This document shows, piece by piece, positions 1-7,170 of a DNA stretch of 27,559 nt (position 1 is its first letter; every line of letters starts with the position of its first letter). The notes below the pieces were generated by a model. It was not told where the DNA came from. It was given only the letters and a program-made list of their open reading frames with translations, and ran no database searches. This DNA comes from Solirubrobacteraceae bacterium (GTDB lineage Bacteria; Actinomycetota; Thermoleophilia; Solirubrobacterales; Solirubrobacteraceae), in the NCBI GenBank assembly GCA_025935735.1, contig JAICUS010000011.1, positions 1 to 27,559 on the forward strand, in the 5' to 3' direction. The translations under genes and the position numbers were made by a program.

Positions 1-1278
1 GCGGCCGGGGCGGTGGCCGAGAAGATCGCCGGGATGGACCGTGTCGCGGTGATCGCCGAGCCGACGCTGCAGACGTGCGTCGCGGTCGTGGGCGCGCTGG
101 CCGCGGGTGTGCCGATCGTGCCGATCAACCCGAAGTCGGGCGAGCGCGAGCGCGAGCACATCGTTTCTGACAGCGCGCCGGACGCGTTCCTGGACGACCT
201 CGACCTCGAGGCGAGCGGCGGCTGGCCGGACGAGCCGGATCCCGAGAGCCCGGCGATCGTGGTCTACACGTCGGGTACGACCGGCCCGCCGAAGGGTGTC
301 GTGATCCCGCGCCGGGCGATCGCTACCAACCTGGACGCGCTGGCGATCGCGTGGGAGTGGACCGGCGAGGACGTGGTCGCGCACGCGCTGCCGCTGTTCC
401 ACGTCCACGGGCTGATCCTCGGCACGCTCGGCCCGTTGCGCCGCGGCGGCGCGTCCTGGCATCTGGGCCGCTTCTCGCCCGAGGCCGCGGCGCAGGCGCT
501 CCAAGAGCGCGCGACGATGCTGTTCGGCGTCCCCACGATGTATCACCGGCTCGCCCGGTCGCCGGCCGCCGCGGGCCTGAAGGCGGCCCGGCTGGTGGTG
601 TCGGGCTCGGCCGCATTGCCCGCCACCCTGCACGCCCGGATCGAGCAGGCGTGCGGGCAGCGGATCGTCGAGCGCTACGGCATGACCGAGACGCTGATGA
701 ACACGGCGATCCGGGCGGGCGGCGAGCGTCGCGCGGGGACGGTCGGCCCGCCCGTGGACGGCGTCGAGTTGCGCCTGGTCGACGACGACGGCGCCATGCT
801 CGACGTGGCCGACGACGAGACGGTGGGCGAGATCCAGGTCCGCGGACCGAACCTCTTTTTGGAGTACCTCAACCGCCCCGACGCCACCGCCGAGGCCCAC
901 ACGGACGGCTGGTTTGCCACCGGCGACATGGCCACGCGCGCCGAGGACGGCTACATCCGCATCGTCGGCCGCCGCGCCACCGACCTGATCAAGAGCGGCG
1001 GCTACAAGATCGGCGCCGGCGAGATCGAGAACGCGCTGCTCGAGCACCCCGGCGTCGCCGAGGCGGCGGTGACCGGCGAGCCCGACGACGACCTGGGCGA
1101 GCGGATCGTCGCCTGGATCGTCCCGGCGGGCGACGAGAAGCCGGGCGAACGGGAGCTGGCCGACCACGTCGCAAGGCTGCTCACCCCGCACAAGCGCCCG
1201 CGCGAGGTCCGCTATCTGGACGAGCTCCCGCGCAACGCCATGGGCAAAGTCACCAAGCGCGCCCTACGGCCGCAGTAG
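1..1278 (+). CDS. matB: Malonyl-CoA synthetase MatB (5' end cut off by window edge)
   Basis: ATP-dependent ligase of the adenylate-forming superfamily that activates malonate (and often methylmalonate) to the CoA thioester in the cytosol. The frame is open from base 1, and the visible protein begins inside the N-terminal domain; compared with recalled Streptomyces MatB about 40-50 residues are missing, so the GTG at 13 is probably not the true start. Counting from that GTG, the P-loop YTSGTTGPPKG is at residues 85-95, YGMTET at 222-227, the TGD motif at 303-305, the hinge and K-loop GRRATDLIKSGGYKIG at 319-334, and the catalytic C-terminal lysine in MGKVTK at 412. Stretches such as FGVPTMYHR, PLFHVHGL and NPKSGERE are characteristic of MatB rather than of general fatty acyl-CoA ligases. 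It converges on the minus-strand operon and probably does not belong to it. Confidence 0.88.
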   Translation, partial: AAGAVAEKIAGMDRVAVIAEPTLQTCVAVVGALAAGVPIVPINPKSGEREREHIVSDSAPDAFLDDLDLEASGGWPDEPDPESPAIVVYTSGTTGPPKGVVIPRRAIATNLDALAIAWEWTGEDVVAHALPLFHVHGLILGTLGPLRRGGASWHLGRFSPEAAAQALQERATMLFGVPTMYHRLARSPAAAGLKAARLVVSGSAALPATLHARIEQACGQRIVERYGMTETLMNTAIRAGGERRAGTVGPPVDGVELRLVDDDGAMLDVADDETVGEIQVRGPNLFLEYLNRPDATAEAHTDGWFATGDMATRAEDGYIRIVGRRATDLIKSGGYKIGAGEIENALLEHPGVAEAAVTGEPDDDLGERIVAWIVPAGDEKPGERELADHVARLLTPHKRPREVRYLDELPRNAMGKVTKRALRPQ

Positions 1279-1279
1279 C

Positions 1280-1312
1280 GCCCGCGGGCTGCGACGCCGC
1301 AGGCCTGTGGGT
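1280..1312 (+). terminator. Hairpin directly after matB stop, probable terminator without U-tract
   Basis: One base after the matB TAG the transcript can fold into a 14-bp stem: 1280-1293 pairs with 1298-1312 around the tetraloop ACGC, with one bulged G at 1303. Four of the outer pairs are G-U (with U1306, U1308 and U1312 among the partners), so the fold is stronger in + strand RNA than in the opposite transcript. No T-run follows, as is usual for high-GC actinobacterial terminators. The function is inferred from position and stem strength only. Confidence 0.5.
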
Positions 1313-1413
1313 CACGCCGGGGCTGTAGAGCGACGGTCGCGTCTGTGAGTTGCTCGGAGTGTTGCTCAGTCTGCTCCCCAGAATGCTCCCCGGGGCCTGT
1401 CACCCCGCCGCTG

Positions 1414-1750
1414 CCAAGGCCGGTCGAGTTCAAGCGCGACGACCGGCTGCAGGACGTCGCCGCCGGCGATGTTCAGCCCGGGCGCCAAGCCAGGCTCGAT
1501 GTCGATCGCAGCCTCGATCCCGCGCTCTGCCAGCAGGCACACGTAGGGCGGCGCGGCGTGATCAGGTCCAGCCTCCAGGTGACCCGTACCGCGCCGGGCA
1601 TGCTCGTCTCGCAAGATTCGATGATGCCGTCGACGACGCGCTCATCGGTGTCAGCAGTTGCAGGCTGCCGTCCGGCGACTCGATCGTCTCGTACCCAATG
1701 GCACGTCGCGCGCGGGGCAGCCAGGCCGCGGGCCAGCTCGAGTTCAGGGC
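1414..1750 (-). pseudogene. ald: Alanine dehydrogenase remnant (frameshifted, internal deletion)
   Basis: Three pieces in shifting minus-strand frames line up in order with alanine dehydrogenase. At 1745-1701, ELELARGLAAPRATC resembles the segment before the YETIE motif. After a frame change, 1699-1640 reads IGYETIESPDGSLQLLTPMS, a hallmark of the family. At 1640-1578, RVVDGIIESCETSMPGAVRVT matches the later VVDG...NMPGAV segment. After a further frame change, 1557-1414 reads APPYVCLLAERG...EPGLAPGLN...PVVALELDRPW, the usual C-terminus. The second and third pieces touch, so roughly 150 residues, including the NAD-binding Rossmann fold, are deleted between TPMS and VVDG. The product would have been L-alanine dehydrogenase (alanine + NAD to pyruvate + ammonia), but it cannot function. 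The rest of the 1279-1798 gap (about 1313-1413 and 1751-1798) shows nothing I recognise beyond the hairpin. Confidence 0.75.
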
Positions 1751-1798
1751 TCGGCGACCAGCTCCCGCGAAGCCTGTCTGGACGCCGCATCGCGAGCG

Positions 1799-2911
1799 TC
1801 AGGCGGACCGGCGAGGGACGCGGTCGACAAGTCGGGCCGCGCGCTCAACCGCCTCGGCCTGGTGCCGCGCCAGCTCCTGGCCGTCGGAACCCGCGATGTG
1901 CTCGACGAAAGGATCCTCCAGGGCCGTCCGCACGCCGGCCAGCGTCTCGACCACCGCGTGCCCGCACAGCGGCGAGAGGTGGGCGGAGTAGCCGCCCTCG
2001 TGCGCGCAGACCACCCGTCCGGCACAGCAGAGGGCGGCCGCGTCCATGACCATACGAGTGAGCTGCCGGTAGGAGTCCGAGTGGAGCATCATGCGGCCGA
2101 GCGGATCCATGCCGGCGGCGTCGAAGCCGCTGGCGACGACGATGAGCTCCGGGCCGAAGCGGCGCAGCGCCGGCACGACGACGCGCTCGAAGGCGGCCAC
2201 GTACGCGCCGGTGCCGCAGCCCGGAGGCAGCGGGATGTTGACGTTCGCCCCGGCGCCGGCTCCGGCGCCGGTCTCCTCGAGGCGCCCGGACCCGTGCGGG
2301 AAGCCGCCCGACTGGTGGATCGAGATCGTGAGAACGTCCGGGTCTCCATAGAAGGCCGCCTGCGTGCCGTTGCCGTGGTGCACGTCCCAGTCCACCACCG
2401 CCACGCGCCCGACGCCGCGCACGCGCCGGGCGTGCATGACGGCGATCGCCACGTTGCCGAAGATGCAGAAGCCCATGCCGCGGTCGGGCAGCGCGTGGTG
2501 CCCGGGCGGGCGCACGAGGGCGTAGGCGTTGTCGACCGTCTCGTCGAGGACGGCGTCGACGGCGGCGACGATCCCTCCGGCCGACAGCAGCGCCAGCTCG
2601 AAGGATCCGTGACCGAACGGCGTGGCGCCGCCCGCGTCGCCGCCGCCGGCGGCCGACAGTGTGCGGATGCGCTCGACGTAGGCGGGGTCGTGGAAGCGGC
2701 ACACCTCCTCGACCGTGGCCAGGCGGGCCGCGATCGGCGTCAGCTGCGCCAGGAGACCGCTCACCTCGACGAGGCTGCGCATCCGCCGCTTGACCTCCGC
2801 GTTCTCCAGGTGCACGTGCGGCTCCAGCCACGGGCCCGGCGGCCGCACGCCCGCGTAGCGGCCGGTGTCGTGCCACAGGCAGCGCTCGTCCCAGACCCAT
2901 CCCGTAGTCAT
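1799..2911 (-). CDS. Class II histone-deacetylase-like amidohydrolase (candidate acetylpolyamine deacetylase)
   Basis: A 370-residue zinc-dependent amidohydrolase of the HDAC/AcuC/AphA superfamily, which removes acetyl (or other acyl) groups from amine nitrogens. Family motifs are complete: RPPGHHA with the general-base pair H138-H139, GFCIFGNVAIA at 148-157, DWDVHHGNGT at 174-183 giving zinc ligands D176 and H178, SGFDA with third ligand D264, and EGGY at 305-308. The ATG at 2911 overlaps the stop of the upstream LLM gene (ATGA), which fixes the start. It is the last gene of the Pot-transporter/aminotransferase operon. Bacterial relatives include acetylpolyamine amidohydrolases, so deacetylation of an imported N-acylated polyamine is a reasonable inference. 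Acetoin-utilisation-type protein deacetylase is the main alternative; sequence alone does not decide. Confidence 0.85.
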   Translation of the reverse strand: MTTGWVWDERCLWHDTGRYAGVRPPGPWLEPHVHLENAEVKRRMRSLVEVSGLLAQLTPIAARLATVEEVCRFHDPAYVERIRTLSAAGGGDAGGATPFGHGSFELALLSAGGIVAAVDAVLDETVDNAYALVRPPGHHALPDRGMGFCIFGNVAIAVMHARRVRGVGRVAVVDWDVHHGNGTQAAFYGDPDVLTISIHQSGGFPHGSGRLEETGAGAGAGANVNIPLPPGCGTGAYVAAFERVVVPALRRFGPELIVVASGFDAAGMDPLGRMMLHSDSYRQLTRMVMDAAALCCAGRVVCAHEGGYSAHLSPLCGHAVVETLAGVRTALEDPFVEHIAGSDGQELARHQAEAVERAARLVDRVPRRSA

Positions 2912-3822
2912 CGCGCGCCCAGCCCGGCGAGTGCGGCGAGCGCCTCCAGCTGCTCGGCGTCGTCGAACATCGGCGTGAGCGCCAGGTGCTGCGCCCCCGC
3001 CGCCACGAGCTCGTCGAGCGCCTCCGCGCACCGCTCGGCCGGACCGGCGACGGCGACCTCGCGCGGCGGCCAGCCGGGGCCGTAGAGCCCGTCGAGGTAT
3101 GCGTCGCGCCGCTGCCGTGCCCGTCGCCGGTCATCGTCGACGCGGATGTAGACGCGCTTGGAGATCGTGAACGCCGCCGGGTCCCGGCCGGCCGCCTCGA
3201 GCGCCCCCAGGACGGTCGCGCGCTGGCGGACGAAGTCCTCGCGGGTCGAGGAGCCCGCGCCCATCCAGCCGTCGCCGAGCCGCGCCGCCCGCCGCAGCGC
3301 CGCCGGGGAGCGGGCGCCGAACCAGACGGGCGGCCGCGGCCGTTGCCGCGGCACCGGGGTGACGGCCACGCCGTCGGCCCACCAGCGCACGCCGCGATGG
3401 ACGACGCGCTCCCCGCGCCACAGCGCCTCGAGCAGGCCGTGGACCTCCTCGAAGCGCTCGGCGGTGGTGCCGCCCCCCGCCGCCGGCCCGTAGCTCGCGC
3501 GCGGCGCGCCCACACCCACCCCGGCGATCAGGCGCCCGCCCGACAGGCGGTCGACCGTCGCCATCCGCTTCGCCAGCACGACGGGATCGTGCTGCGGCAG
3601 CACCACCACGGAGATCCCGAGCCCGATCCGGTCGGTGACGGCCGCGACGTGGCTCAGCAGCTCCAGCCCGTCGAGCGCGGGGCTGCGGCTCAGCAGCGAG
3701 TCTTGGACCCAGCCGTCGGCGAACCCGAGCGCCTCGGCGCGCCGCGCGATCGTCCGGATCGCTCCGGGGTCGATCGCCTCGCCGGCGAAGACCTGCGGCA
3801 GGCCGATGCCGAACCGCGTCAC
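2908..3822 (-). CDS. LLM-class flavin-dependent oxidoreductase (luciferase-like)
   Basis: A 304-residue TIM-barrel protein of the bacterial luciferase-like monooxygenase family, using F420 or FMN. Visible family signatures are FGIGLPQ at the N-terminus, DSLLSR, TDRIGLGISVVVLPQHDPVVLAKRMA around residues 63-88, the DRLSGGRLIAGVGVG segment at 91-105 that lines the cofactor site, and PPVWFGARS at 164-172. The GTG start at 3822 overlaps the stop of the upstream flavoprotein gene (GTGA); an in-frame extension upstream would run deep into that gene and lacks family similarity. The substrate cannot be told; the CoA-ester enzymes nearby suggest an oxidation or reduction step in the same catabolic route. 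Confidence 0.85.
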   Translation of the reverse strand: MTRFGIGLPQVFAGEAIDPGAIRTIARRAEALGFADGWVQDSLLSRSPALDGLELLSHVAAVTDRIGLGISVVVLPQHDPVVLAKRMATVDRLSGGRLIAGVGVGAPRASYGPAAGGGTTAERFEEVHGLLEALWRGERVVHRGVRWWADGVAVTPVPRQRPRPPVWFGARSPAALRRAARLGDGWMGAGSSTREDFVRQRATVLGALEAAGRDPAAFTISKRVYIRVDDDRRRARQRRDAYLDGLYGPGWPPREVAVAGPAERCAEALDELVAAGAQHLALTPMFDDAEQLEALAALAGLGAR

Positions 3823-4808
3823 GGCAGGCGCGCCACGTCGGCCACGCGGTGCGACCGCACGACCGGCAGCCGCCCCACGACGTCGGCGTACTCGGCGGCG
3901 ATCCGCTGCACCAGCTCCCCCGCGGGAACGAGGTCGTCGATCAGCCCCGCGGACTGCCCGGCCTCGACCTTGCCGCGCGCGACGTCGCCCTCGGCCGCCG
4001 CCATGCGCAGCGTCGCCGCCGTGAACGCGAGCCGGCGGGACTCCAGGTCGGCGCCCTGGCGCTCCAGCTCGTCCATGCGGGTGGTGAACTCGTTCGCCAG
4101 CGCCCGGATCACGCCGAGGTCGCGCCCGACCGCACGCGTGTCCTCCACGCTCGCCGCCAGCACCGCGTCCTTGTACGCCGGGTGGACGTTCGCCTCCGGG
4201 CTGGCCAGGAAGCGCGTCCCGAACTGCGCTGCGCCGGCGCCGACCGCCAGCGCCGCCGCCAGGCCGGCGCCGTCGGCGAAGCCGCCGGACGCCACGATCG
4301 GGATTGCGGCGGTGGCGCGGGCGACCGCGCGCACGAGGACGAGCGTCGACACGGCCGACGCCGGGGGGTGCCCGCCGGCCTCGGCGCCGGCCACCGTCAG
4401 GCCGTCCACGCCGGCGTCCACCGCCTTGAGCGCGTGCTCCACGCCGGCGACGACGTGCAGGCACACGGTGCCGACGGCCTGGAAGCGCTCGAGGTAGCGG
4501 CGCGGACCGCCCTGCGAGGCGATGAGGACGGGCACGGGCCGGGCGAGCAGGAGATCGATGACCTCGTCCGCGCCCTTGCGGTACAGCGGCAGGTTGACGG
4601 CGAACGGCCGGTCGGTGCCCGCCCGCACGGTCTCGATCGCGCGCGCGAGGTCCGGCAGGCGCATCGGCCCGGCGGCGATGACCCCCAGGCCCCCGGCCCG
4701 CGAGACCGCGAGCGGCAGCTCCGGTGCGGAGGACGCCCACGACATGCCGGCCTGCACGATCGGCAGGTCAATGCCGAGCAGGCGGGTGACGTCCGTCTCG
4801 ATCCTCAT
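3819..4808 (-). CDS. Nitronate monooxygenase / 2-nitropropane dioxygenase family FMN protein
   Basis: A 329-residue NPD-family TIM-barrel flavoprotein. The opening LGIDLPIVQAGMSW and SRAGGLGVI are the standard N-terminal FMN-site segment. GAEAGGH at 141-147 carries the histidine (H147) that aligns with the catalytic or phosphate-region histidine, and IVASGGFADG at 171-180 and GAQFGTRFLASPEA near 192-206 complete the FMN phosphate site. The ATG at 4808 overlaps the stop of the acyl-CoA synthetase gene (ATGA). True nitronate oxidation is only one option. NPD-family members also act within CoA-ester catabolic pathways (for example IpdC in mycobacterial steroid-ring degradation), and the location between an acyl-CoA ligase and an LLM enzyme makes such a redox role more likely here than nitroalkane detoxification. 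Confidence 0.83.
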   Translation of the reverse strand: MRIETDVTRLLGIDLPIVQAGMSWASSAPELPLAVSRAGGLGVIAAGPMRLPDLARAIETVRAGTDRPFAVNLPLYRKGADEVIDLLLARPVPVLIASQGGPRRYLERFQAVGTVCLHVVAGVEHALKAVDAGVDGLTVAGAEAGGHPPASAVSTLVLVRAVARATAAIPIVASGGFADGAGLAAALAVGAGAAQFGTRFLASPEANVHPAYKDAVLAASVEDTRAVGRDLGVIRALANEFTTRMDELERQGADLESRRLAFTAATLRMAAAEGDVARGKVEAGQSAGLIDDLVPAGELVQRIAAEYADVVGRLPVVRSHRVADVARLP

Positions 4809-6391
4809 GCCTGGAGCAGCTTTCGCGCGTAGTCCGCGAGGTGGCGCTTCTGCACCTTGGAGCTGGCGGTCACGCCGAAGCCCTCGAAGCTGTCGAGGAC
4901 GTGCAGGTAGCGCGGGACCTTGAAGCCGGCCATGCGCTCCTTCGCCCACGCCATCAGCTCGTCGGGCTCGACCACGCCGCGCCGGTTGAGGATCACGAAG
5001 GCGAACGGGACCTCGATCAGCCGGTCGTCCGGGACCCCCACCACCACGGCCTGGCGGACCTCCGCGTGCTGATGCAGGACGTCCTCGACCTCGGCGGGCG
5101 CCACGTTCTCGCCGCCGACGCGGATGAGCTCCTTCGTGCGTCCGACGAACTCGAGGCGCCCGTCCTCGCCGAGCCGGCCGAGGTCGCCGGTCGACAGCCA
5201 TCCGTCGTCGCTGAGCGCGGCGGCGGTCTCCGCCGGCATCTCGTGGTAGCCCTGCATGACGCTCCAGCCGCGCACCAGGATCTCGCCGGTCTGCCCCGGG
5301 GCGGTCGCCCCGCGGATGCGGATCTCCACACCGGGCTGGGGCAGCATGCGACCGCTGACGCGCACCTCCTCCGGCTCCCACCAGCATGACTGCGCGACGT
5401 TCGGCGACGCCTCCGAGAGCCCGTAGCCGACGACGCACTCGCGCGCGCCGAGCTCCTCGATGGTCCGACGGACGATCGTCGGCGACGCGGCGAGCCAGCC
5501 GCCGCGCAGGGCCAGCCGGCGGCGCGGCCGGTCAGGGTGGCTGAGCAGCATGAGGCCGATCGTGTCGTTGCCGGAGAAGTGCGTGCAGCGCTCCTGCTCC
5601 ATGAACTGCAGGGCCTCACCGGCCTGGAAGCGCTCGGTCGTGACGAGCGTGGCCACGTGTTGCACGCATGACAGGATCGACAGCGTCGTGCCGGCGACGT
5701 GGAAGAACGGCCGGGCGCTGTAGAGGCGGTCGCCGGCGCGCAGCCCCATCCGCGACCCCGAGAAGAAGCCGTTGGCGCACATGCTGCGGTGACGCAGCAG
5801 CACGCCCTTGGGCGCCGCGGTGGTGCCGGACGTGTACTGGATGAGCAGCGTGTCGTCGGGCGTGCAGACGGGCGCGGGAGGCCCGGCCGCCGCGGCCAGG
5901 AAGTCCGGCCAGGCGCGCGCGCCCGCGGGGACGTCGGAGCCGACCACCACCACCGAGTGCAGGTCGGGGAGCGCCGGGTCCGGCAGCGCCCGGTCGACGG
6001 CGGGACAGACCGTGCGCAGCATCTCCACGAAGTCGATGCGCAGCAACCGATCGGCGATGAACAACAGGCCGGCGCGCGACTGGCGCAGCACGTGGGCGAG
6101 CTCGCCGGCCCGGAAGCGCGTGTTGACCGGCACCGCCACGGCGCCGACCGAGCCGACGGCGAGGAACAGCGCCACCCACTGCGGCCCGTTGCCGAGGCAG
6201 ATCGCGACGTGGTCGCCGCGGCCCACGCCCGCGGCCGTCAGGGCACCGCGGATGGTTCGGACCTGCTCGGCGAGCTCCCCGTAGGTGCTGCGCCCGGCCG
6301 GCGTGACCACCGCCTCGAGCTCCGGCGCGATCGCCGCCGCGCGCTGCAGGGCGTCCGCGGCGGTGAGCGGGCAGACGCCCTCCGGGATCAC
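4805..6391 (-). CDS. Acyl-CoA synthetase (AMP-forming, class I adenylating enzyme)
   Basis: A 528-residue ATP-dependent acid:CoA ligase. Core motifs are present: YTSGTTAAPKG (186-196), YGLSEAS (323-329), WLSTGD (398-403), GRTKELIRVGGENVAP (417-432) and the catalytic C-terminal lysine in SSKVQK (K512). Length and full two-domain layout are normal for FadD/CaiC-like ligases. The GTG start at 6391 lies in a GTGA overlap with the upstream enoyl-CoA hydratase gene. It would activate the carboxylic acid made by the operon's aldehyde dehydrogenase, or a related acid, as the CoA ester. The acid substrate is not readable from sequence. It is clearly distinct from MatB at the start of the window. Confidence 0.9.
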   Translation of the reverse strand: MIPEGVCPLTAADALQRAAAIAPELEAVVTPAGRSTYGELAEQVRTIRGALTAAGVGRGDHVAICLGNGPQWVALFLAVGSVGAVAVPVNTRFRAGELAHVLRQSRAGLLFIADRLLRIDFVEMLRTVCPAVDRALPDPALPDLHSVVVVGSDVPAGARAWPDFLAAAAGPPAPVCTPDDTLLIQYTSGTTAAPKGVLLRHRSMCANGFFSGSRMGLRAGDRLYSARPFFHVAGTTLSILSCVQHVATLVTTERFQAGEALQFMEQERCTHFSGNDTIGLMLLSHPDRPRRRLALRGGWLAASPTIVRRTIEELGARECVVGYGLSEASPNVAQSCWWEPEEVRVSGRMLPQPGVEIRIRGATAPGQTGEILVRGWSVMQGYHEMPAETAAALSDDGWLSTGDLGRLGEDGRLEFVGRTKELIRVGGENVAPAEVEDVLHQHAEVRQAVVVGVPDDRLIEVPFAFVILNRRGVVEPDELMAWAKERMAGFKVPRYLHVLDSFEGFGVTASSKVQKRHLADYARKLLQA

Positions 6392-7170
6392 GGGCGGCTC
6401 CGTGCGCCGTCACCGCCGCTCGAGGCCTCGTCGAAGCGCTCGACGCCCTCGCGCCAGCCGTCGTCGGCCAGGCAGCGGTCGATCGCCGCCAGCTCGACCC
6501 GGATGCCCCGCGGCAGGTCGACGCCCTCCCCCAGGTCGACCGCCTGCTTGGTGAGCGCGAGCGCGAGCGCCGGTGCCCGCTCGATGGCCGCGGCGATCTC
6601 CCGGCCGGCGTCGCCCAGCGATCCCTCGGCCACGACGCGTACGACGAGGCCCACGCGCTCGGCCTCGCCGACGTCCATGACCCGGCCGGTGAACAGCAGC
6701 TCCTTCGCCCTGCGCTTGCCGATGACCCGCTGCAGCCGCTGCGTCGCGCCCACGGTCCCCCAGTGGGCTTCGGGGAAGCGGAACGTGGTGTCGGGCGCGG
6801 CGAGGATGAAGTCGCAGCTCATGGCGATCTCGCCGCCCGACCCGACGACCGGGCCGTGCACGAGCGCGACCACGGGCTTGCCGCAGCGCTCGATCGCGTC
6901 GTAGGCGGCGAAGGACGCGAGCCTGCGCCGGCGCACCCACTCGGCGTCGCGCCCGGCGCGCTCGCGCAGGTCGGCCCCCGCGCAGAACGCGGGGCCGTTG
7001 GCGCGCAGCAGGACCACCCGCACGCCCGCGTCGCCGTCGAGTCGCTCGAACGTCTCGCGCAGGGCCAGGCACATGGGCAGGTTCAGCGCGTTGCGCGCCT
7101 CGGGCCGGTCGAGGACGACCTCGGCGACCCCGCCGTCGCGGATCGTCAGGACCGGCTGGTCGCCGTTCAC
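6388..7170 (-). CDS. Enoyl-CoA hydratase/isomerase family protein (two catalytic Glu present)
   Basis: A 260-residue crotonase-fold protein. NGPAFCAGADLRE (58-70) forms the CoA site and oxyanion hole. GSGGEIAMSCD (110-120) and FRFPEAHWG (130-138) carry E114 and E134, which align with the two glutamates (E144 and E164 in rat crotonase) needed for hydration of 2-enoyl-CoA. Its role is therefore probably syn-addition of water to an enoyl-CoA intermediate. The GTG start at 7170 sits in a GTGA overlap with the CoA-transferase stop; a longer reading frame upstream is out of family. The acidic/Ser-Gly C-terminal tail (about 250-260) is variable in the family. Confidence 0.88.
   Translation of the reverse strand: MNGDQPVLTIRDGGVAEVVLDRPEARNALNLPMCLALRETFERLDGDAGVRVVLLRANGPAFCAGADLRERAGRDAEWVRRRRLASFAAYDAIERCGKPVVALVHGPVVGSGGEIAMSCDFILAAPDTTFRFPEAHWGTVGATQRLQRVIGKRRAKELLFTGRVMDVGEAERVGLVVRVVAEGSLGDAGREIAAAIERAPALALALTKQAVDLGEGVDLPRGIRVELAAIDRCLADDGWREGVERFDEASSGGDGARSRP

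Noticed and set aside
1345..2049. + strand frame with a Cys/Ser-rich start (SCSECCSVCSPECSPG)
   Set aside because: It lies over the alanine dehydrogenase remnant and the end of the HDAC-like gene. The Cys-rich start is caused by repeated TGCTC units at about 1348-1391; there is no family resemblance or ribosome-binding site.
2250..2271. Short tandem CCGGCGCCGG repeat
   Set aside because: It encodes a Gly-Ala run in a loop of the HDAC-like protein that is commonly Gly/Ala-rich; no sign of a functional repeat.
2912..3031. N-terminal extension of the HDAC-like protein
   Set aside because: The extra 40 residues are Arg/Gly/Ala-rich and overlap the LLM gene; the ATG at 2911 in an ATGA overlap matches the family start.
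1658..3085. Long + strand open frame opposite the HDAC-like gene, and similar long frames such as 2986-4497, 15702-16847, 20992-22140 and 23707-24612
   Set aside because: They are Arg/Ala/Gly/His-rich antisense shadows of well-supported minus-strand genes, as expected in very GC-rich DNA, and show no family motifs.
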